From: Prochilodus magdalenae
Lineage: Eukaryota > Chordata > Actinopteri > Characiformes > Prochilodontidae
Length of the DNA stretch: 64,000 nucleotides
Direction: 5' to 3'
Assembly (NCBI GenBank): GCA_024036415.1
Contig: JAMWET010000761.1
Coordinates: forward strand, 496,001 to 560,000
The position numbers and the translations under genes are program-made. This document shows, one piece after another, positions 34,568-47,075 of this stretch. Each line of letters opens with the position of its first letter. The stretch's first letter is position 1. Under the pieces are notes generated by a model. That model saw nothing but the letters and a program-made list of their open reading frames with translations. It did not search any database and was not told the DNA's origin.

Positions 34568-37041
34568 TATAAATATATATTATTATAATAAAAAATGGCA
34601 TTATTATAAACAGACAGAACATATTATATTGATAAAATTATATATCCTATATATCCTTTAAGCAATATAGCCTAATAATACAGAGCTGGTGTTACACACT
34701 CTATTGCAAAGTACATCCAGTAGTCAAGCCTAGTGGATGTAGAAGGCCTCTAGCTCAAAGTGGATGTTGTGGAACAGACCCGAACCTTAATTTATAAAAA
34801 TTAGTTACAATCAAATTTACAGATGCAATATTAGTCAGAAAATCACAGTTACTGTAGATATTCTGATCTGCACTGTACCCTGAGCTAACTGAGCTTGTGG
34901 GTTTACCTGGGTTGTTTTTTCATAATCTAAAATGGTCTTCAATCACATAGAGACTTAAAGCCTGAACTCATGATGAGTTAATAAAGACATGCATAAGCAA
35001 TAACAGATATTAGTCTGTTGTGGAAAGGAAAGAATGGTTCATTGTATGTTTGCTGTGTTGAGAAACTTTGGTCCGTATTGCATTTATACTTCAAGCTATT
35101 CAAGCCAGTGTTTGTTTGGAAGCAAAACAAAACAGATCCCCTCAACTGGTCTCAGTCTGCTTATCTGGTCACACTAACAGCACAGTCACACAAGAGTTTG
35201 TTTTAATCAGGAGCTCAGTGAAGTGTTATTTGCAAAGGACCTTGAGTACTTTGAGGTCAACCAGGTTGGATCAATGTAGCAGTGAAGTTTAAAATAAAAA
35301 TGGCCTCATTATAAACAGACAGAACATTAGGCTCTATAATATGAAGTGTATGAGATTAAACTCCTTCAGAGATTCATTTGGTCTATTGAGTTAGGGTAAT
35401 AAAAGTGATTTGCTCTAGTTTGGCAGTAAAGAATAAATGCTTAGTCACTGTATTACATCAAGCGTGAGAGTTTAGTGGTAAAGAAATCAAGCTGCAAATA
35501 CCAGCAGCAAAATTCTCTTATCCATATAGTGTACAAATGGAGGTCCAGACTTCTTGTGACTAGTTTTCTGGAACTGACAGAAGGGAGAAAGTCTTGGTCT
35601 TGCCAATGCTGGTCACCAATGCACTGTCCCTCAGTAATCCTGTCATAATCCTTATCAGCGAGAATGCTGTGTGTGTTCATATACCATGAAGCTTTGCAGG
35701 AGGACGAATGTGTGGGTGCATGTGTGTGCTGCTGCTCTGTGCATGTGCACTGAGCTTACAGCCACAGATCAATGAACTGCCTCATTGCAGAGAGATGGCG
35801 GCTGCCTATGAGTGTAGGCTTCTGAGAGAGGAATGAAAGGATGGAGCCGCTCTGAAACGGAAAGTGTGCTCAAAGAGTCTGGTGTGGCCCTCAGACTCCG
35901 GGCAGCTTATGTGGAATGGCAGGATGGGAGGAGAGGGGGCGGAGGAGGAGGATGAGCCGCAGTCATGTCTGCCGAGCCACAAAGCTCTGATGAGGACAGT
36001 GACTTGGGAGAAGGAGAAGATTTGAATACTCAACAAGGGATGCACCAATCTGACCTGTACTGTGCTGATAGAGAGTTTGCCATTAGGCAACACATTCATC
36101 ATAATTTCATGTAATAACTTTCTGTGGGGCCTAAACTCATCTGGTCGGTTCCTGTCTCCACCACTGCAAGCAGTTCTGACTTTCTTGAAGCATGGTACAA
36201 TAAACCACTCCGGATGAATTTGTTTACACCTTAAGCAGTGAATTATGCCCAGTTTCTGAGAAAATGAAGGAGTCGCTTTTACATACATCATACTAGCAAA
36301 GCAACATTATATAACTTAATGCAGCATTTACATTACAGGGGAGAAAAGCAATTTGCACTTCCCATGGATTCCACTGGAGAAAGGCATCAGTCTTATGCTG
36401 AGGATTGCGAGAGCGGCGGCAGAGCGAAGCAGGTGGAGAGAGTAATAGAGTAGAATTTCAAGTAGAGAAAGAGTAGAGGACTTTATGCAAATAAGAGGTG
36501 TATTTTACTGGGTAGCTGCCAGTCAGTTGAAATGTAGGACATTTAGTTCAATTTAGTGACATGCCCACAAAATGAGTGAGGAAAAGAGAATCGCCTTGCT
36601 GTAATGTAAGTGCAGCTGAACTTGAGCACTGTATTGCCTCTTATTGCAAAGCTCTGACTTGTAGGTAGACAACAGTTGTTTCTGTTGCTGATGTCAAACC
36701 GAGTCTTGAGGAATATACCATACTTCAGAGACTGCAGACAGTACTTATGGTTACAGATGTTCGACTACACTCTAAACCCAACACTTAGTTACTAAACATG
36801 CCTGTAAACATACAGTAGAGACTAATGTACCAGTAGGGATCATGTACCCTTCTTTTTAGTACTAAACAGATTGTAAAATGATCTTGTTCTGCAAGCTTTA
36901 CAGAGTTGCACTGTTAAAGTTTTAAGACAGTCAGTATTTATTGTGGATTGGTCATGTGGGATCGATAGCTGATCCTTTGGTTAGGTCTGTATAGGTCTAT
37001 TATATCAGGTCATCAGATCAGTGCATCATTAGAGTCAGCTG
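34563..37041. other. non-coding DNA with a short direct repeat
   Basis: The words 'attataaacagacagaaca' occur near 34605 and again near 35307 with a matching 'aaaatggc' just upstream in each case, giving a direct repeat of about 36 bases 700 bases apart. The 161-codon minus frame at 35806-36291 has no recognisable domain and is within chance length. No gene supported. Confidence 0.4.
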
Positions 37042-37263
37042 TTACATTACATTTCTGGCATTTAGCTGATGCTCTTATCCAGAGCGACTTACAAGGTTAA
37101 CCACATTACAGGTAGGCCAGTGCAGTGTTAGGAGTCTTGTGCAAGGACTCTTATTGGTGTAGCACAGCATAGTCACCCAGACTGGGATTCGAACCTCAGT
37201 CTCCCACGTGGGGTAGTGGCTACTTGGTGGGTAGTGGTGTTATCCGCTGAGCTACACCAACCA
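37042..37263 (-). mobile_element. tRNA-derived SINE with L2-type tail, copy 2
   Basis: Full-length relative of 9111-9317. Minus strand: tRNA-like start 'ttggtgtagctcagcgg', B box 'ggttcgaatccc' (complement of about 37184-37195, with one change), body, and tail 'gcatcagctaaatgcc'. The two copies share most of their length and orientation. It is slightly longer than copy 1 because of an extra 'tgtgcaa' in the body and a longer tail. Confidence 0.85.
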
Positions 37264-39855
37264 GCTGTTTATTGTCCTCTGTCCTCTGTCTGGACAGCTG
37301 TTCAATTTTACAAATGTTCCTATCATTCTGTAATATTCTGTAAATAATAGTCTTTACAATATTTGTCTCTCCAGACTTATGCATAGAACATCCATATATG
37401 TATATACACAGATATTCACATATTGTCCTTGCCTGGCTCTTTATTCCTCCTATTTTCGTTCTGTATTTTATTTATTGCACTTTATTGTATTTTTCCCGTA
37501 GTGAGAAAGTGTTAACAGTCTGCTAACAGTGTGCTTGTCTGCTTTGTTTAGTATGTTACATGTCACACATTTATGATCTCACCAAGTCAAAGTTACAGTA
37601 TGTGTAACTTGGTGAAGTGAAGAGATTCGTGTTCTGAAGGCTGCGGTCCACAGTTTTTAATAATCACTTTGTTTAATTAGCTGTCAAACTCTTGTTTTTT
37701 CGACAATGTGCTATGCGCTGTTTATATAGAAACTTGTATTCTTTAGAGTGAGCTGGCCATTATGCAGTTGTCCTGCTGCAATTATCGCAGCGTGATGCCC
37801 AGAATGGCCGTGCTGTTTGAAGTGTTCTGGATGTATTAATAGTTTTTAAATGAATAGTTTGCAGTTACCTGGCTTTTCTAATCCTTTGAATGACTGAACT
37901 TGCCGTTTTGCCCGTGAATGACATTGACTTTGAAGTAGGGAGCATAACTGGGCACACCTAAGTGTCTGTCTAGGGATGTCGCTAATAACATACAGTTAAA
38001 GCTTTGTGCCTCCTTTCCTTGATGCTTAATCTTTGTACTTTCATTACTGCCGTCTCTGTGCATTTAATTGGAAACTCTAGAAAGTGATTGTGCAATAGAT
38101 TTTCTTCTTTTAGCATTCACTACCAACAAATTAGTTCCTTTCTCAAAGACCCATTTTGGGGACGCTGAGGCTGCCCGGTCTGCTCCTTTGACGACCATGA
38201 GTGAGTTTTATTAAAGTTTTGTGTTGAGTCTCCTAGCAGCACAATGCAGCTGAGTGATGAATGCTCTGCGGCCAGATTCAATAAGCGCAACTCGCCTCAC
38301 AGGCTCTGCTCTGTCTTCCTCCCCCAGCTTACTGATCAGTGCGCCCTGTCAGATACCTGCTCTTCTCAAACCACTGTGGAAACACAGACATCTGCCACCA
38401 CAGGGTTGACGTCCATCAACGTTTGCTACATTAGCCAATTAGAAGAAAATCACACTGTACCTGATTACCAGTCAAAAATTAAATTGTGTACCTCAGCTTA
38501 CAAACTCATATGCTTGTTGTAGTTTGCTTGCAACGGCATGCATCCACTCTTAATTAACGTACAGTGTACAGCTTTATTTAATCTCTGTAGGCTCATTTGA
38601 ATGTTGATTTGCTGGAGTTTTTTTATGTGACAGTTTTCTTACTACATTCTCTTAAGGTTTGATTTATTTTCTTACTCTAGCAGTTAGACCTGGCCACTAT
38701 ACTGGTGTAGATATTGCACAGTAACATTGAATTTTACTTGTAGCAGTACTGTTATGCTGGGATCAGATTGGCATTAAAAATAAGGAGCCAGTCTTATAAT
38801 GTGATATAATTAAAGAACAGTGAAGAGATGTCCGTAACGCCCCACAGCGCCATGATGGAAGTGTAGCATGTCAGAATGGTTTGTATTGGCCTGCCTAGTA
38901 ATATATCCTACAGTGTCCTTGACATTTACCAATAGGATGACACATATGTAAACATGGCGAAGAGAATGCTGCTGTTGTGGCTGTCATGGGGAGCAATGAA
39001 AAAGAGGAATGGCTCATCGAGATGCGACAATAGCACTCCTGCCTTTACATACAACATACCTAGTAGCTATCTACATTTATGTAATGTTCTTTACATGTTC
39101 ACAGACTTGTTATGTCAAATTTGTGAAAAACAAAAATATTGTGTAGTCTGATCCCGGCACTAGGTAGCAAAAAACATCATTAACTGCAGTAGATGTCATT
39201 TGTTGGGTGCTTCAGGATGTCGTCAAAATGCATACATAATAAATCAATAGTGCATTTCCATTCTGGTAGGGTTTTATCACTGCAATCTGTGCAAGGTTCC
39301 CAATGGTCTATAGGGAAAACAGAAAAACACAGTAGAACCCAGCTATGCCAGGTTTGTACAGTGTTATTGTCCAGTTCTCAGAAAGCATACGGTCAGAAAA
39401 ATGTTATCAATGCAAAACTTGAAAATGAGAATCATGCACGTGCTTGGGCAAAGACAAGACCCAAATAAGCTAGTTTCCTGATGTTTTTACACAAAGTTGT
39501 TGATATAACAGAACTGACAGCCAACCATGTTTAGTTTTTCAAGTCAGAGGATCCAGTGGCTGACTTTAACTGAGGCAGCATGTATTAGCCCTCAACCTTT
39601 TAGCTTGGTAGCATTCTGTGATAGGTGATCAAGCTAGCAGGTAGAATTAACGATGACTGGAATTTATAAAATCCAGTTCAAATACAGTACCTCAATCACC
39701 AGTATCTCCCTTTTTACTTAAATTTGTTTATAATAAAGGCCCTAAGAAAAAGTCTGATTCATGACATGCTCTTAAACCACAGAAAAAAACATTGCACTAA
39801 TCGTTGTACCCTGAAGGAATCAACTGACAGGGCAGGGCAGGACAGGGCAGGGCAG
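37264..39855. other. non-coding DNA, nothing recognised
   Basis: No supported gene. A 28-base (CAGGG)-type tract ('cagggcagggcagg' and onward) occupies about 39829-39856 and touches the left edge of the next mobile element fragment. Confidence 0.45.
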
Positions 39856-40296
39856 TTGGTGGGCAGGTTTGACATTGTGAGATGTGAATGATTCTCTTTT
39901 GGCCATACATGTGATTTAAACAAGGATGGGATGTATCGCTGCACCTGACAGACCCAACAGCCACGATTACAGACATTCAGCGAGCAGTGATCTTGGTAGT
40001 GCCAGCATCATTGACAGACCGCTGCACGGCACAGCGCCAACAACGCCAAAGACCATGGGAATGGAGATGACCAATGAACCTGTGTGTGGAGGCACCAGGT
40101 TCAGCACCAAATGAAGAGTTTGTTGTCATACATCACATATCCAGAATTCCTGGCGTCACTCCACCTCCACCCCTACCGCAAAATCTGCAGGAACTGTGTG
40201 AGAATGTTCAAACTGCATGGGAACCTCTACAGCTCTGTGCAGAGATGTCTGGCATGTTCAATCAAACCTGAGGCCATACATAGACACTACTTCTGT
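39856..40296 (+). mobile_element. transposase-derived repeat (family Z), copy 1
   Basis: Shares its whole length, in order, with 55401-55905: 'ggtttgacattgtg' at the start, 'attacagacattcagc', 'aatctgcaggaactgtgt' and 'gagatgtctggca' near the end. Translation gives NLQELCENVQTAW and, after a frameshift, NLYSSVQRCLA, resembling the C-terminal end of Tc1/mariner-type transposases. Relative to copy 2 it lacks 26 bases between 'catggga' and 'acctctac', which breaks the frame. Confidence 0.55.
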
Positions 40297-41466
40297 ATGT
40301 GTAGGTCAGTAGATATTGCCCATATCAGTATAGATTCATCCTCAATGAAAAGCATTGCAAACTGACACTTCCTTCTGGGTTCAACTATTTGTTTGATGGT
40401 AAGTGTATTTGCATCTTTGTGCTCTTTAGTGTGTATAGATTCTGTTCTTACCTAGAAACAAATCTCAGATAATAAAACCGCACAGGTGGGTTTTACACAG
40501 AACTCTGAAAATAAACAGAACATCTTTTGATCAGCAGTGCCCAGATCTTTACATGCCGCTTGATACAGCAGTCTTTTTCTTTTTCTCTAGGCTTGTGCCG
40601 ATCCTGTGGCCTGAATAACTCCTTTAAAATTTCGCTCATAACTTAATTTGGAAATTGCACAGTTCTGGCAACTTCATAATAGTTTGTAGAGCACATAATG
40701 GCTGATTAGTTTCACTCCCCATGCCTAGTTGCAGCAATAGCATCAGCAGCAGCTGTGCAAGGAACAGGAGAATGCTGATGCTGAATGGCCGCACTGTATC
40801 CATTAGCTCACTGAGGCTAATTATTCTGCCCGAGCCGTGTCACTCTCTACACGCAGCTCTGCACAGTGAGGTCTTTCTCTTGTTTCCTTCAGCTTTGTTT
40901 CTTTCAGCATGTATAAATACTTGGATGTTTTTGTGCTGTTCTTGGCCTCCTGGCTGATGCAAGTGTTAGTCTGAGATGCAGGCTATTTTAACTTGTTCTT
41001 CACAGCTTGCATTTCCCAGTCGTCTCACCAAACGTGCCTTGTCTAGCAGCTGCTGAGATCACTGGCTCTTTTAGTCATGATTTGTCTGACACGTCCAGAG
41101 CAGAAGGAGATCTGGAGTCTGCTTGTGTGGTCATAGCACATCCCCTCCGGCCAGTACACATAGGCTGTGTTTTAGCCCTGCACCACATGCTCATTAAACC
41201 ATTGGCTGGTTTGATACGTTCTAATAATGCTTTAGTTGAAACTTTCTGTAGCAAGTTACCGTTTATAATCAAACACAGAACACACGGTTCTGTAAGGTCT
41301 TTATGCAGTCTGTATTTTAAGCTGGTCTAAAATTAGTTCAGAGTTAAATCAGCGAATTCTACATATGCAGTATGTACCCTCATGGTCCTTAATGATAATT
41401 GTGTTCTTGCTTATAAAAGTTTTCCCAACAGTAACTTTTTTTGCACCAAAAATGCATCAGAACTTT
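40297..41466. other. non-coding DNA, nothing recognised
   Basis: Frames of 65-107 codons overlap on both strands between 40720 and 41330, without recognised products. The stretch 40720-40900 is moderately GC-rich. Confidence 0.42.
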
Positions 41467-41730
41467 TATATCGTCGCTGTCCAATGAAAAACACGTATCT
41501 CCATTTTTGTTGATTTTGACTTTTATGCATCGTTTGAACACAGAACTTGCCATTTATGTTGTGTGAAAATTTCATGAGGAATGGACCAACAGAAATTGCT
41601 TAAAACTGCTTGGATAAAACATCTGGTTCCATTGACTTCCATTTACAAATTACATTCGTTTTTTAACCGCTCCTGTAGAGTTTGGAGGTATTTTGGAGAT
41701 ACCTGCTTCTCATTGGACAGCGACGATATA
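41467..41730 (+). mobile_element. MITE family (tatatcgtcgctg), copy 3, best preserved ends
   Basis: 264 bases with near-perfect terminal inverted repeats. The first 36 bases and the complement of the last 36 differ at only 3 positions, both starting 'tatatcgtcgctgtcc'. The interior matches copies 1 and 2 and has no coding capacity. A TA-rich flank on each side is compatible with TA target duplication, so Tc1/mariner-type mobilisation is likely but not proven. Confidence 0.92.
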
Positions 41731-44700
41731 ATAAGTTCTTCACACAGCCATAGAGATCTGAGTCCAATGATGTAGGAACCTGTTTCCTTCCTGAAAGAAA
41801 GTCTGTTTTAAGAGAATGGTAGAAGGTCGCAGATCAAACAAAGAACAAACAAACAGAACAAAGAGGTAACCTCCCGAGAGTGCAGACCTCAGCATTGCTG
41901 AAAGTGTTTGTGGTTACTTGGTTTGCAAGCAGCACAAAAAGCAACCAACTTCTAAGACTAAACTTGGAAGGTATGTGAAAACATTCCTGCAGATTTCTTT
42001 GAAAAACGAATCTCCTAGTGTAGTCTCCTGAGTGGAACGGAAACTGTAATAAAAGCAGGCTGGACATGTGGACAACAAATGTAGTTGTTCTGTTGTTTGC
42101 AATTTTCTGTCAAATGTAGGATTTCTAAAAATTTCTATGACAAATTCTAAAATATGAATAACTCAATGGCTGTTGACAGAACGTTCCGTAAATGCAGAGT
42201 GACATCTAACTTTAACAAGTACTTCACCTTGCCATTTATAATGCAGATCTCTAATCTATAATGAGGAAATGAAATGAAGTGGCACCAGATGGCATTGTGA
42301 ATGAGAACTCTTTAGTAACAACGTTTGATAAATTAGCAGCTGATAATTACATTCCCTTTATGGGAGTGCCCTGATACACACACAGGAATGAACCACAGAG
42401 CCTTAGAAATCCTTTCCCTTGGAGCAGTTTCTTTTTCAAGGAAAAGACTAGGCTACAATATATCCTCCTAGATTTAAGGGCCTTCAACAAAAGTCCGTGG
42501 CCTTCCGCAGGATGATGGCCAGGTTGACAGTGTACTTTTAGTGAAATTCTGAACTGTGTTTATCTGTTTAAACGCTGGGAGCGATGCTGTGGTGAATTTG
42601 TTCACGTAAAGTATATATTTTCTTGAGTGATGAGTGAAATGTGACAGAGTGTTTTCACATCCCTCTCCAGGTCCCCCCTCAGGCAGGCAGCTGCAGAAAT
42701 CACTCAGAAAAGCTGGAACCGAATAAAAGACCATCCAGCTATTGTCAGCTTGGCTTCAAAGGAATCTCTCAATCTCTCTCTCCCTCTCTCCTTCTCCCTC
42801 AATCTCTATCTGTCTGCCAGGTTTATTAGAGACTAAAGACGTGCATAGGATAGTTGAGTTTGTGGACATGTTGTGAATGTGTGTTGCGGAGTAAAAGATT
42901 CAGTGGATAAACCGAAGCGTTTTGGAGAGGCTCGGCCCTGAGTTTCACACTGCAGCATCTCTTTATAGGGTTTTGTCACATCTATTAGCCTGTAGGTCAC
43001 TCTTTCCTAAGATGACCTGCAGAGAGAGCGCGTTTTGTATTCATATATGCAGTTTGGAGCCTCAGGCTATTTAGCCTGAAAATTTCAAGGGTTCTGCCCC
43101 CAAAATTCTTGCAGGGATTTGAGTTCGCCAGACTCAAGGACATTGTGGTGGCTTAAGCTAGATCACTTGCTTTCCTTGTCTGCCATCCAAGGTGGGGAAC
43201 AATGCCGTGTGGTGTGTGTGCTGTGTATGTGTGTGTAATGGTGTGCACATAACAGCATTTCTGATTGAATCCAGCCTGGTTTCTTACTTACTTGGTAGGT
43301 GTGTGACCTCTGGGTGCCCCACACTGATTATATCAGAGTCATGGCTGTGTGGGACTAATAATAGTCACCAGGGTGCCTGCCAACCGCGGTATTGCATCTC
43401 ACCTCCTACCTGCCCTTCTGGTAATTAGTCACAAAGAGGCATGAGTATAGGTTTGGGTGTAAGCTGTTGTGTGGTCATGATTGAATGCTTGAATTTCCTA
43501 CAGCAGTGCAATGCTTTTCAACGTAGGTATTTGGTGCCATCATGGGAGGTGTAGTCATGCACTGCCAATCAAAGCTAGTGTACATATTTTGATTGGAGAA
43601 ACCTTTTGTTTCTATTTAAAGGGTTAGTGCTGTGATAATGCAAAGCAAAATGCCAATTCTGCTATAGCCTTATTAATAAGCTACAGTATTATTGTAGCAT
43701 TATGCTAGCTGATGTCCATATGAACATTGGTGGTAGCTCAAGATAAACACATTAGACCCTTTAGTTCCTGCTCCTACTGGTTATATATATTGCTGTCTAG
43801 GTGTACAGAGTCAAATCACCCTGACACTATCAGCTATCACAGGAATTGTCATCACTGCCCTGTGGTCAAAAGTCATGTTGTAGTGCTCATAAATCACTAG
43901 TCACATTTCAAAGCACCGGTATGGCGGCAGTCACATTTTGCAAGAGGCAACCACAGTTGCATGGGAGAGGCTGTAAAGCCAAATGCCTGCTTTGATTGGA
44001 TCTGCTGGGTGGTGTGCTTAATTTTCTGATTGGCTGCCAAAAACAAAAAAAGGACTAAACATTGGTCTGTACTTAGTGTTAACGAATTGGCAATACAGCA
44101 CAGATGAGTCTGTGGATGAAGTGTAGACCACACCTAGGATCCACTGAGCATGCACCAACCATTAATTGATAATTGATTATGATTTTTTAACAGCCATGTT
44201 TTGAGTCTGTCTTTTTGATCCATAGTTTTTATACCCAGGCTTAATATATAACTCATTGTAAAAAACATTATTTGCTCCGTAAATGGAAACTTAAATATTT
44301 AAGGTTTGATCAGTTGGCTACTAAGAAATATACATAAATTATATGCCACATTGAAAGTAACTGGCTATTTAGCAAAATAGGCCACACAATTAATTACGCT
44401 ATTACATTTTAGCATAGGTGTAGCAGCAGCGTTCAAATACAGTGCGAATGCATGCCAAGACAAATTCAATTAAGTGCCCTTTTGTCAACATAGTACCTGC
44501 TGATTTTTAGGATCCTTAGGATACCTAATACAACTGTGCCATGTTATTATATATTATTGCAGATTATTATCAGCTTCTCTAGCTTAACATAGAATTTGCA
44601 GAAATCTCCAAAGGTGGTAAAGTCATTTAAGTTTAAACTCAGTATGTCATAAACATATGTCAGTGGTTTTAATTGAATGAAAACACAGGCATGAATATTA

Positions 44701-44805
44701 CAATTTAACATTGATTCTACTAGTGAAGTTTTGACCTTAATAGCCTGAGCACACAGTAGTGTAAGTGAGAGAAAGTAGGGCTGCTACTGTGGGGAATGTA
44801 GTAAT
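41731..44805. other. non-coding DNA, nothing recognised
   Basis: A CT-rich patch at about 42765-42815 and an impure GT patch at about 43200-43245. Short frames only. No gene or classified repeat. Confidence 0.42.
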
Positions 44806-44847
44806 ATGTGTGTGTGTGTGTGTGCGTGTGTGTGTGTGCGTGCGTGA
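44806..44847. repeat. (TG)n microsatellite
   Basis: About 21 TG units with three C-for-T changes ('tgtgcgtgtg', 'tgcgtgcgtg'). Confidence 0.95.
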
Positions 44848-45029
44848 TAGTCTACGTGCATCAACATGCTCTCAAAAGAAAGAGACATAGGAGAGTACAT
44901 GTTACATGTTGAGAAACAATCTTTAGAGGATAACTATATTCACATAGTCATATTCTTTCATGTTTTTAAACTCTCTCCATCTCTGTTTCTGTATAGCTTG
45001 TTTATACATATGCATATCATATAGACAAG
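44848..45029. other. non-coding DNA, nothing recognised
   Basis: Short AT-rich stretch without a recognisable feature. Confidence 0.5.
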
Positions 45030-45320
45030 TAATGTTTTCTTATAGCCAGCGGCCTCCTTTTTGAAGACAGTGCTAATCAATTTGCTCATCAATTAAACCT
45101 TCTCGCCTCCTAAGGCTCAGTGTTTGTTTTGTGGCTGCTGGAGTTAATTAGAACAGCATTCCGTGTGTTGTCCTTGAGATTGCAGCTAATTGGAGTGTGC
45201 TGTCTGCCTCAGTACTTCATGGAGCAGGTTCTTGTCCCGCTGAAATGCCAGTCTGCTGAAAGGGGCTTGTTTGTGAACCAGCATTGTGGGTGAAAAAGTA
45301 TGAGTAATAGGGCTAAAGCT
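45030..45320. promoter_or_regulatory. candidate conserved non-coding element
   Basis: Low-redundancy block with TAAT-core words in 'gtgctaatcaatttgc', 'catcaattaaacc', 'ggagttaattagaac' and 'gcagctaattggag' within about 170 bases. No coding signal or repeat. Suggests a homeodomain-bound element; inference from motifs only. Confidence 0.28.
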
Positions 45321-45754
45321 CCAACCTTCACTTTCTGACCTTTTACCTAGAGTTTTGTACAGATCCCTGGAAGAGCGTTCAGAGTAGGCATGAACTTTTC
45401 CCTCTCTTATCAGGCCAGACTGAATGCTATTTGCAGGCATTTGCCTCTGCTCCTTCAGCAGACCCGTGTTCTTCGGTGACAGCCATGGTGTCATATGCTC
45501 CGCGTTCCGGCCGAATCCTTCTCACCCCCTGATCTCTGCTGCCTTGTTAAGAACCTGCGCTTTGTCACCTAGACACCTCTGCTAAAAGCAGAGCAGTGTG
45601 GAAGAGACAAGTGCTTTGTGCTGCTCTATCAGAGGTCCGTGCCCCTGGCTTTTATACTGACACTCACCGCTGTCCATGGTGCCATTGTCCGTGTCAAAGC
45701 TGCAGCTGTTTGGTGCCCGCCTAAACTTCTCATCCCTTTTTATGCTCTTCTCTA

Positions 45755-45870
45755 TGCCAGTCCTCCTCAAGGGACCCAGAGCCTGCACAGTGTTTTCCCT
45801 GCTGTAATGGACCTGATTCCAATTTAATGTTAATTAGAAAGTCCTTATTGAGTTAAACAAGGCAGTTATG
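45755..45870. repeat. dispersed teleost repeat (family Y), fragment
   Basis: 'gccagtcctcctcaaggg', 'gttttccctgctgtaatgg' and 'acctgattccaatt' match the same remembered family as 33155-33320, here with the other end preserved. The two pieces overlap only partly. Confidence 0.5.
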
Positions 45871-46989
45871 TGTTCATCCTTTGAAGGAGTCTGTACTGGA
45901 GGTTTGAAATGTTAATTTGAACCTAGCGGGATTTGACTACTCACCACGGGTTCATTTAGCTTCAGACATCATTTATCCAATTGTTGCTGCTGATTAAAAC
46001 TCATATCTCTAAAAAGGTAACTAAATAAGAAATGGCCAAAGGAAAAACGATTGCTATGCGCTTTTAATATGCTTAATGGTGTGGCAGCTCTCCAGAATGA
46101 TCCAAAATTGAAGAAGTGCACTGAGGCTCACGCTTAATGAATGTCTAAGCAAGAGGTTTTAGCTGCTTAACCCATTAAAAACCCAGGCTTATTACATACA
46201 GAGGCTTACTGTTCAGCTTGAATCCACTGGTGGGATTTAATGAGGTTACACTGTTTTGGTTTAAACCAGGTGTATTTTTATTGAATGTGTATGCCTTTAA
46301 ATGTCGTGACAGGACTGCTGGTGTTATAAAACCATATAAAAATGAAACTAAGAAAAAATAATATTGTAACAATGATCAAATATTTGTCATATTGCATTCT
46401 TGTTTCTTGTAGCCCACCCTTATTTCCACTTCAGTTTCCACTACTTCGTTCTTCTTTCCTCCTTCAGTTGGTCTATGAGCTCAGTACACCTGTGAAATGG
46501 TTGCAGGTAAGCTCTGGAGCAGGTGTGCCTAGAAGTTTGCCAGTCTACAATTGAGTTTCAAAACTTTGGATTGCGGATCAGGGCTTCTCAGATTTGTGCG
46601 GAATGTTCTCGGGTTTCGTCCAAAATTGCTTGTCCAAGTAAAGCTCTACTCTGTATGCTAGTAAGTCTGACTAACCCTCTGTATCCTCACTTTATCCATG
46701 CGTATCCCTCTGGTCAGGGATGGACTGAGGCAATACAGGCAGCCTGGCTAAGCCGATCAAGAAGAGCTCCGTTATCTTGGTACTTAGGATTGAAAAAAAA
46801 ACTTTAGCCAAAACCTTTGGATCCCGTCCAGGCACAGAGAACTGCCAGACCACTCTGACTTTCCAGTGAACCGTCGCTGGCCATAATATACAGTGTTACT
46901 GTTACGTATTATATGATGCTGTCTATCAAGCAGAGAGAGGAGATGATAAATTACCTCGGGTCATCTGAGACAGACGTGGATGATGTTAC
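45871..46989. other. non-coding DNA, nothing recognised
   Basis: No supported gene; frames of 65-94 codons on both strands are unremarkable. Confidence 0.45.
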
Positions 46990-47075
46990 AGGCTGGTAGA
47001 CGAGCGAATTGCGGGGTTACTGGATATCGGTAGAGGCGGGCAGGCGCGCCGCACGTGACAGTGCCAGACAGCGAC
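46990..47075. promoter_or_regulatory. compact CpG cluster with CACGTG box
   Basis: Ten CpG dinucleotides in about 75 bases, including GGCGCGCC at 47043-47050 and a CACGTG E-box at 47052-47057, in an otherwise CpG-poor region. This could be an unmethylated regulatory site or small promoter. It is shorter than a usual CpG island, and no transcript signal was identified. Confidence 0.3.

Noticed and set aside
35806..36291. 161-codon minus-strand ORF
   Set aside because: Mixed composition without recognisable motif or splice sites; expected by chance.
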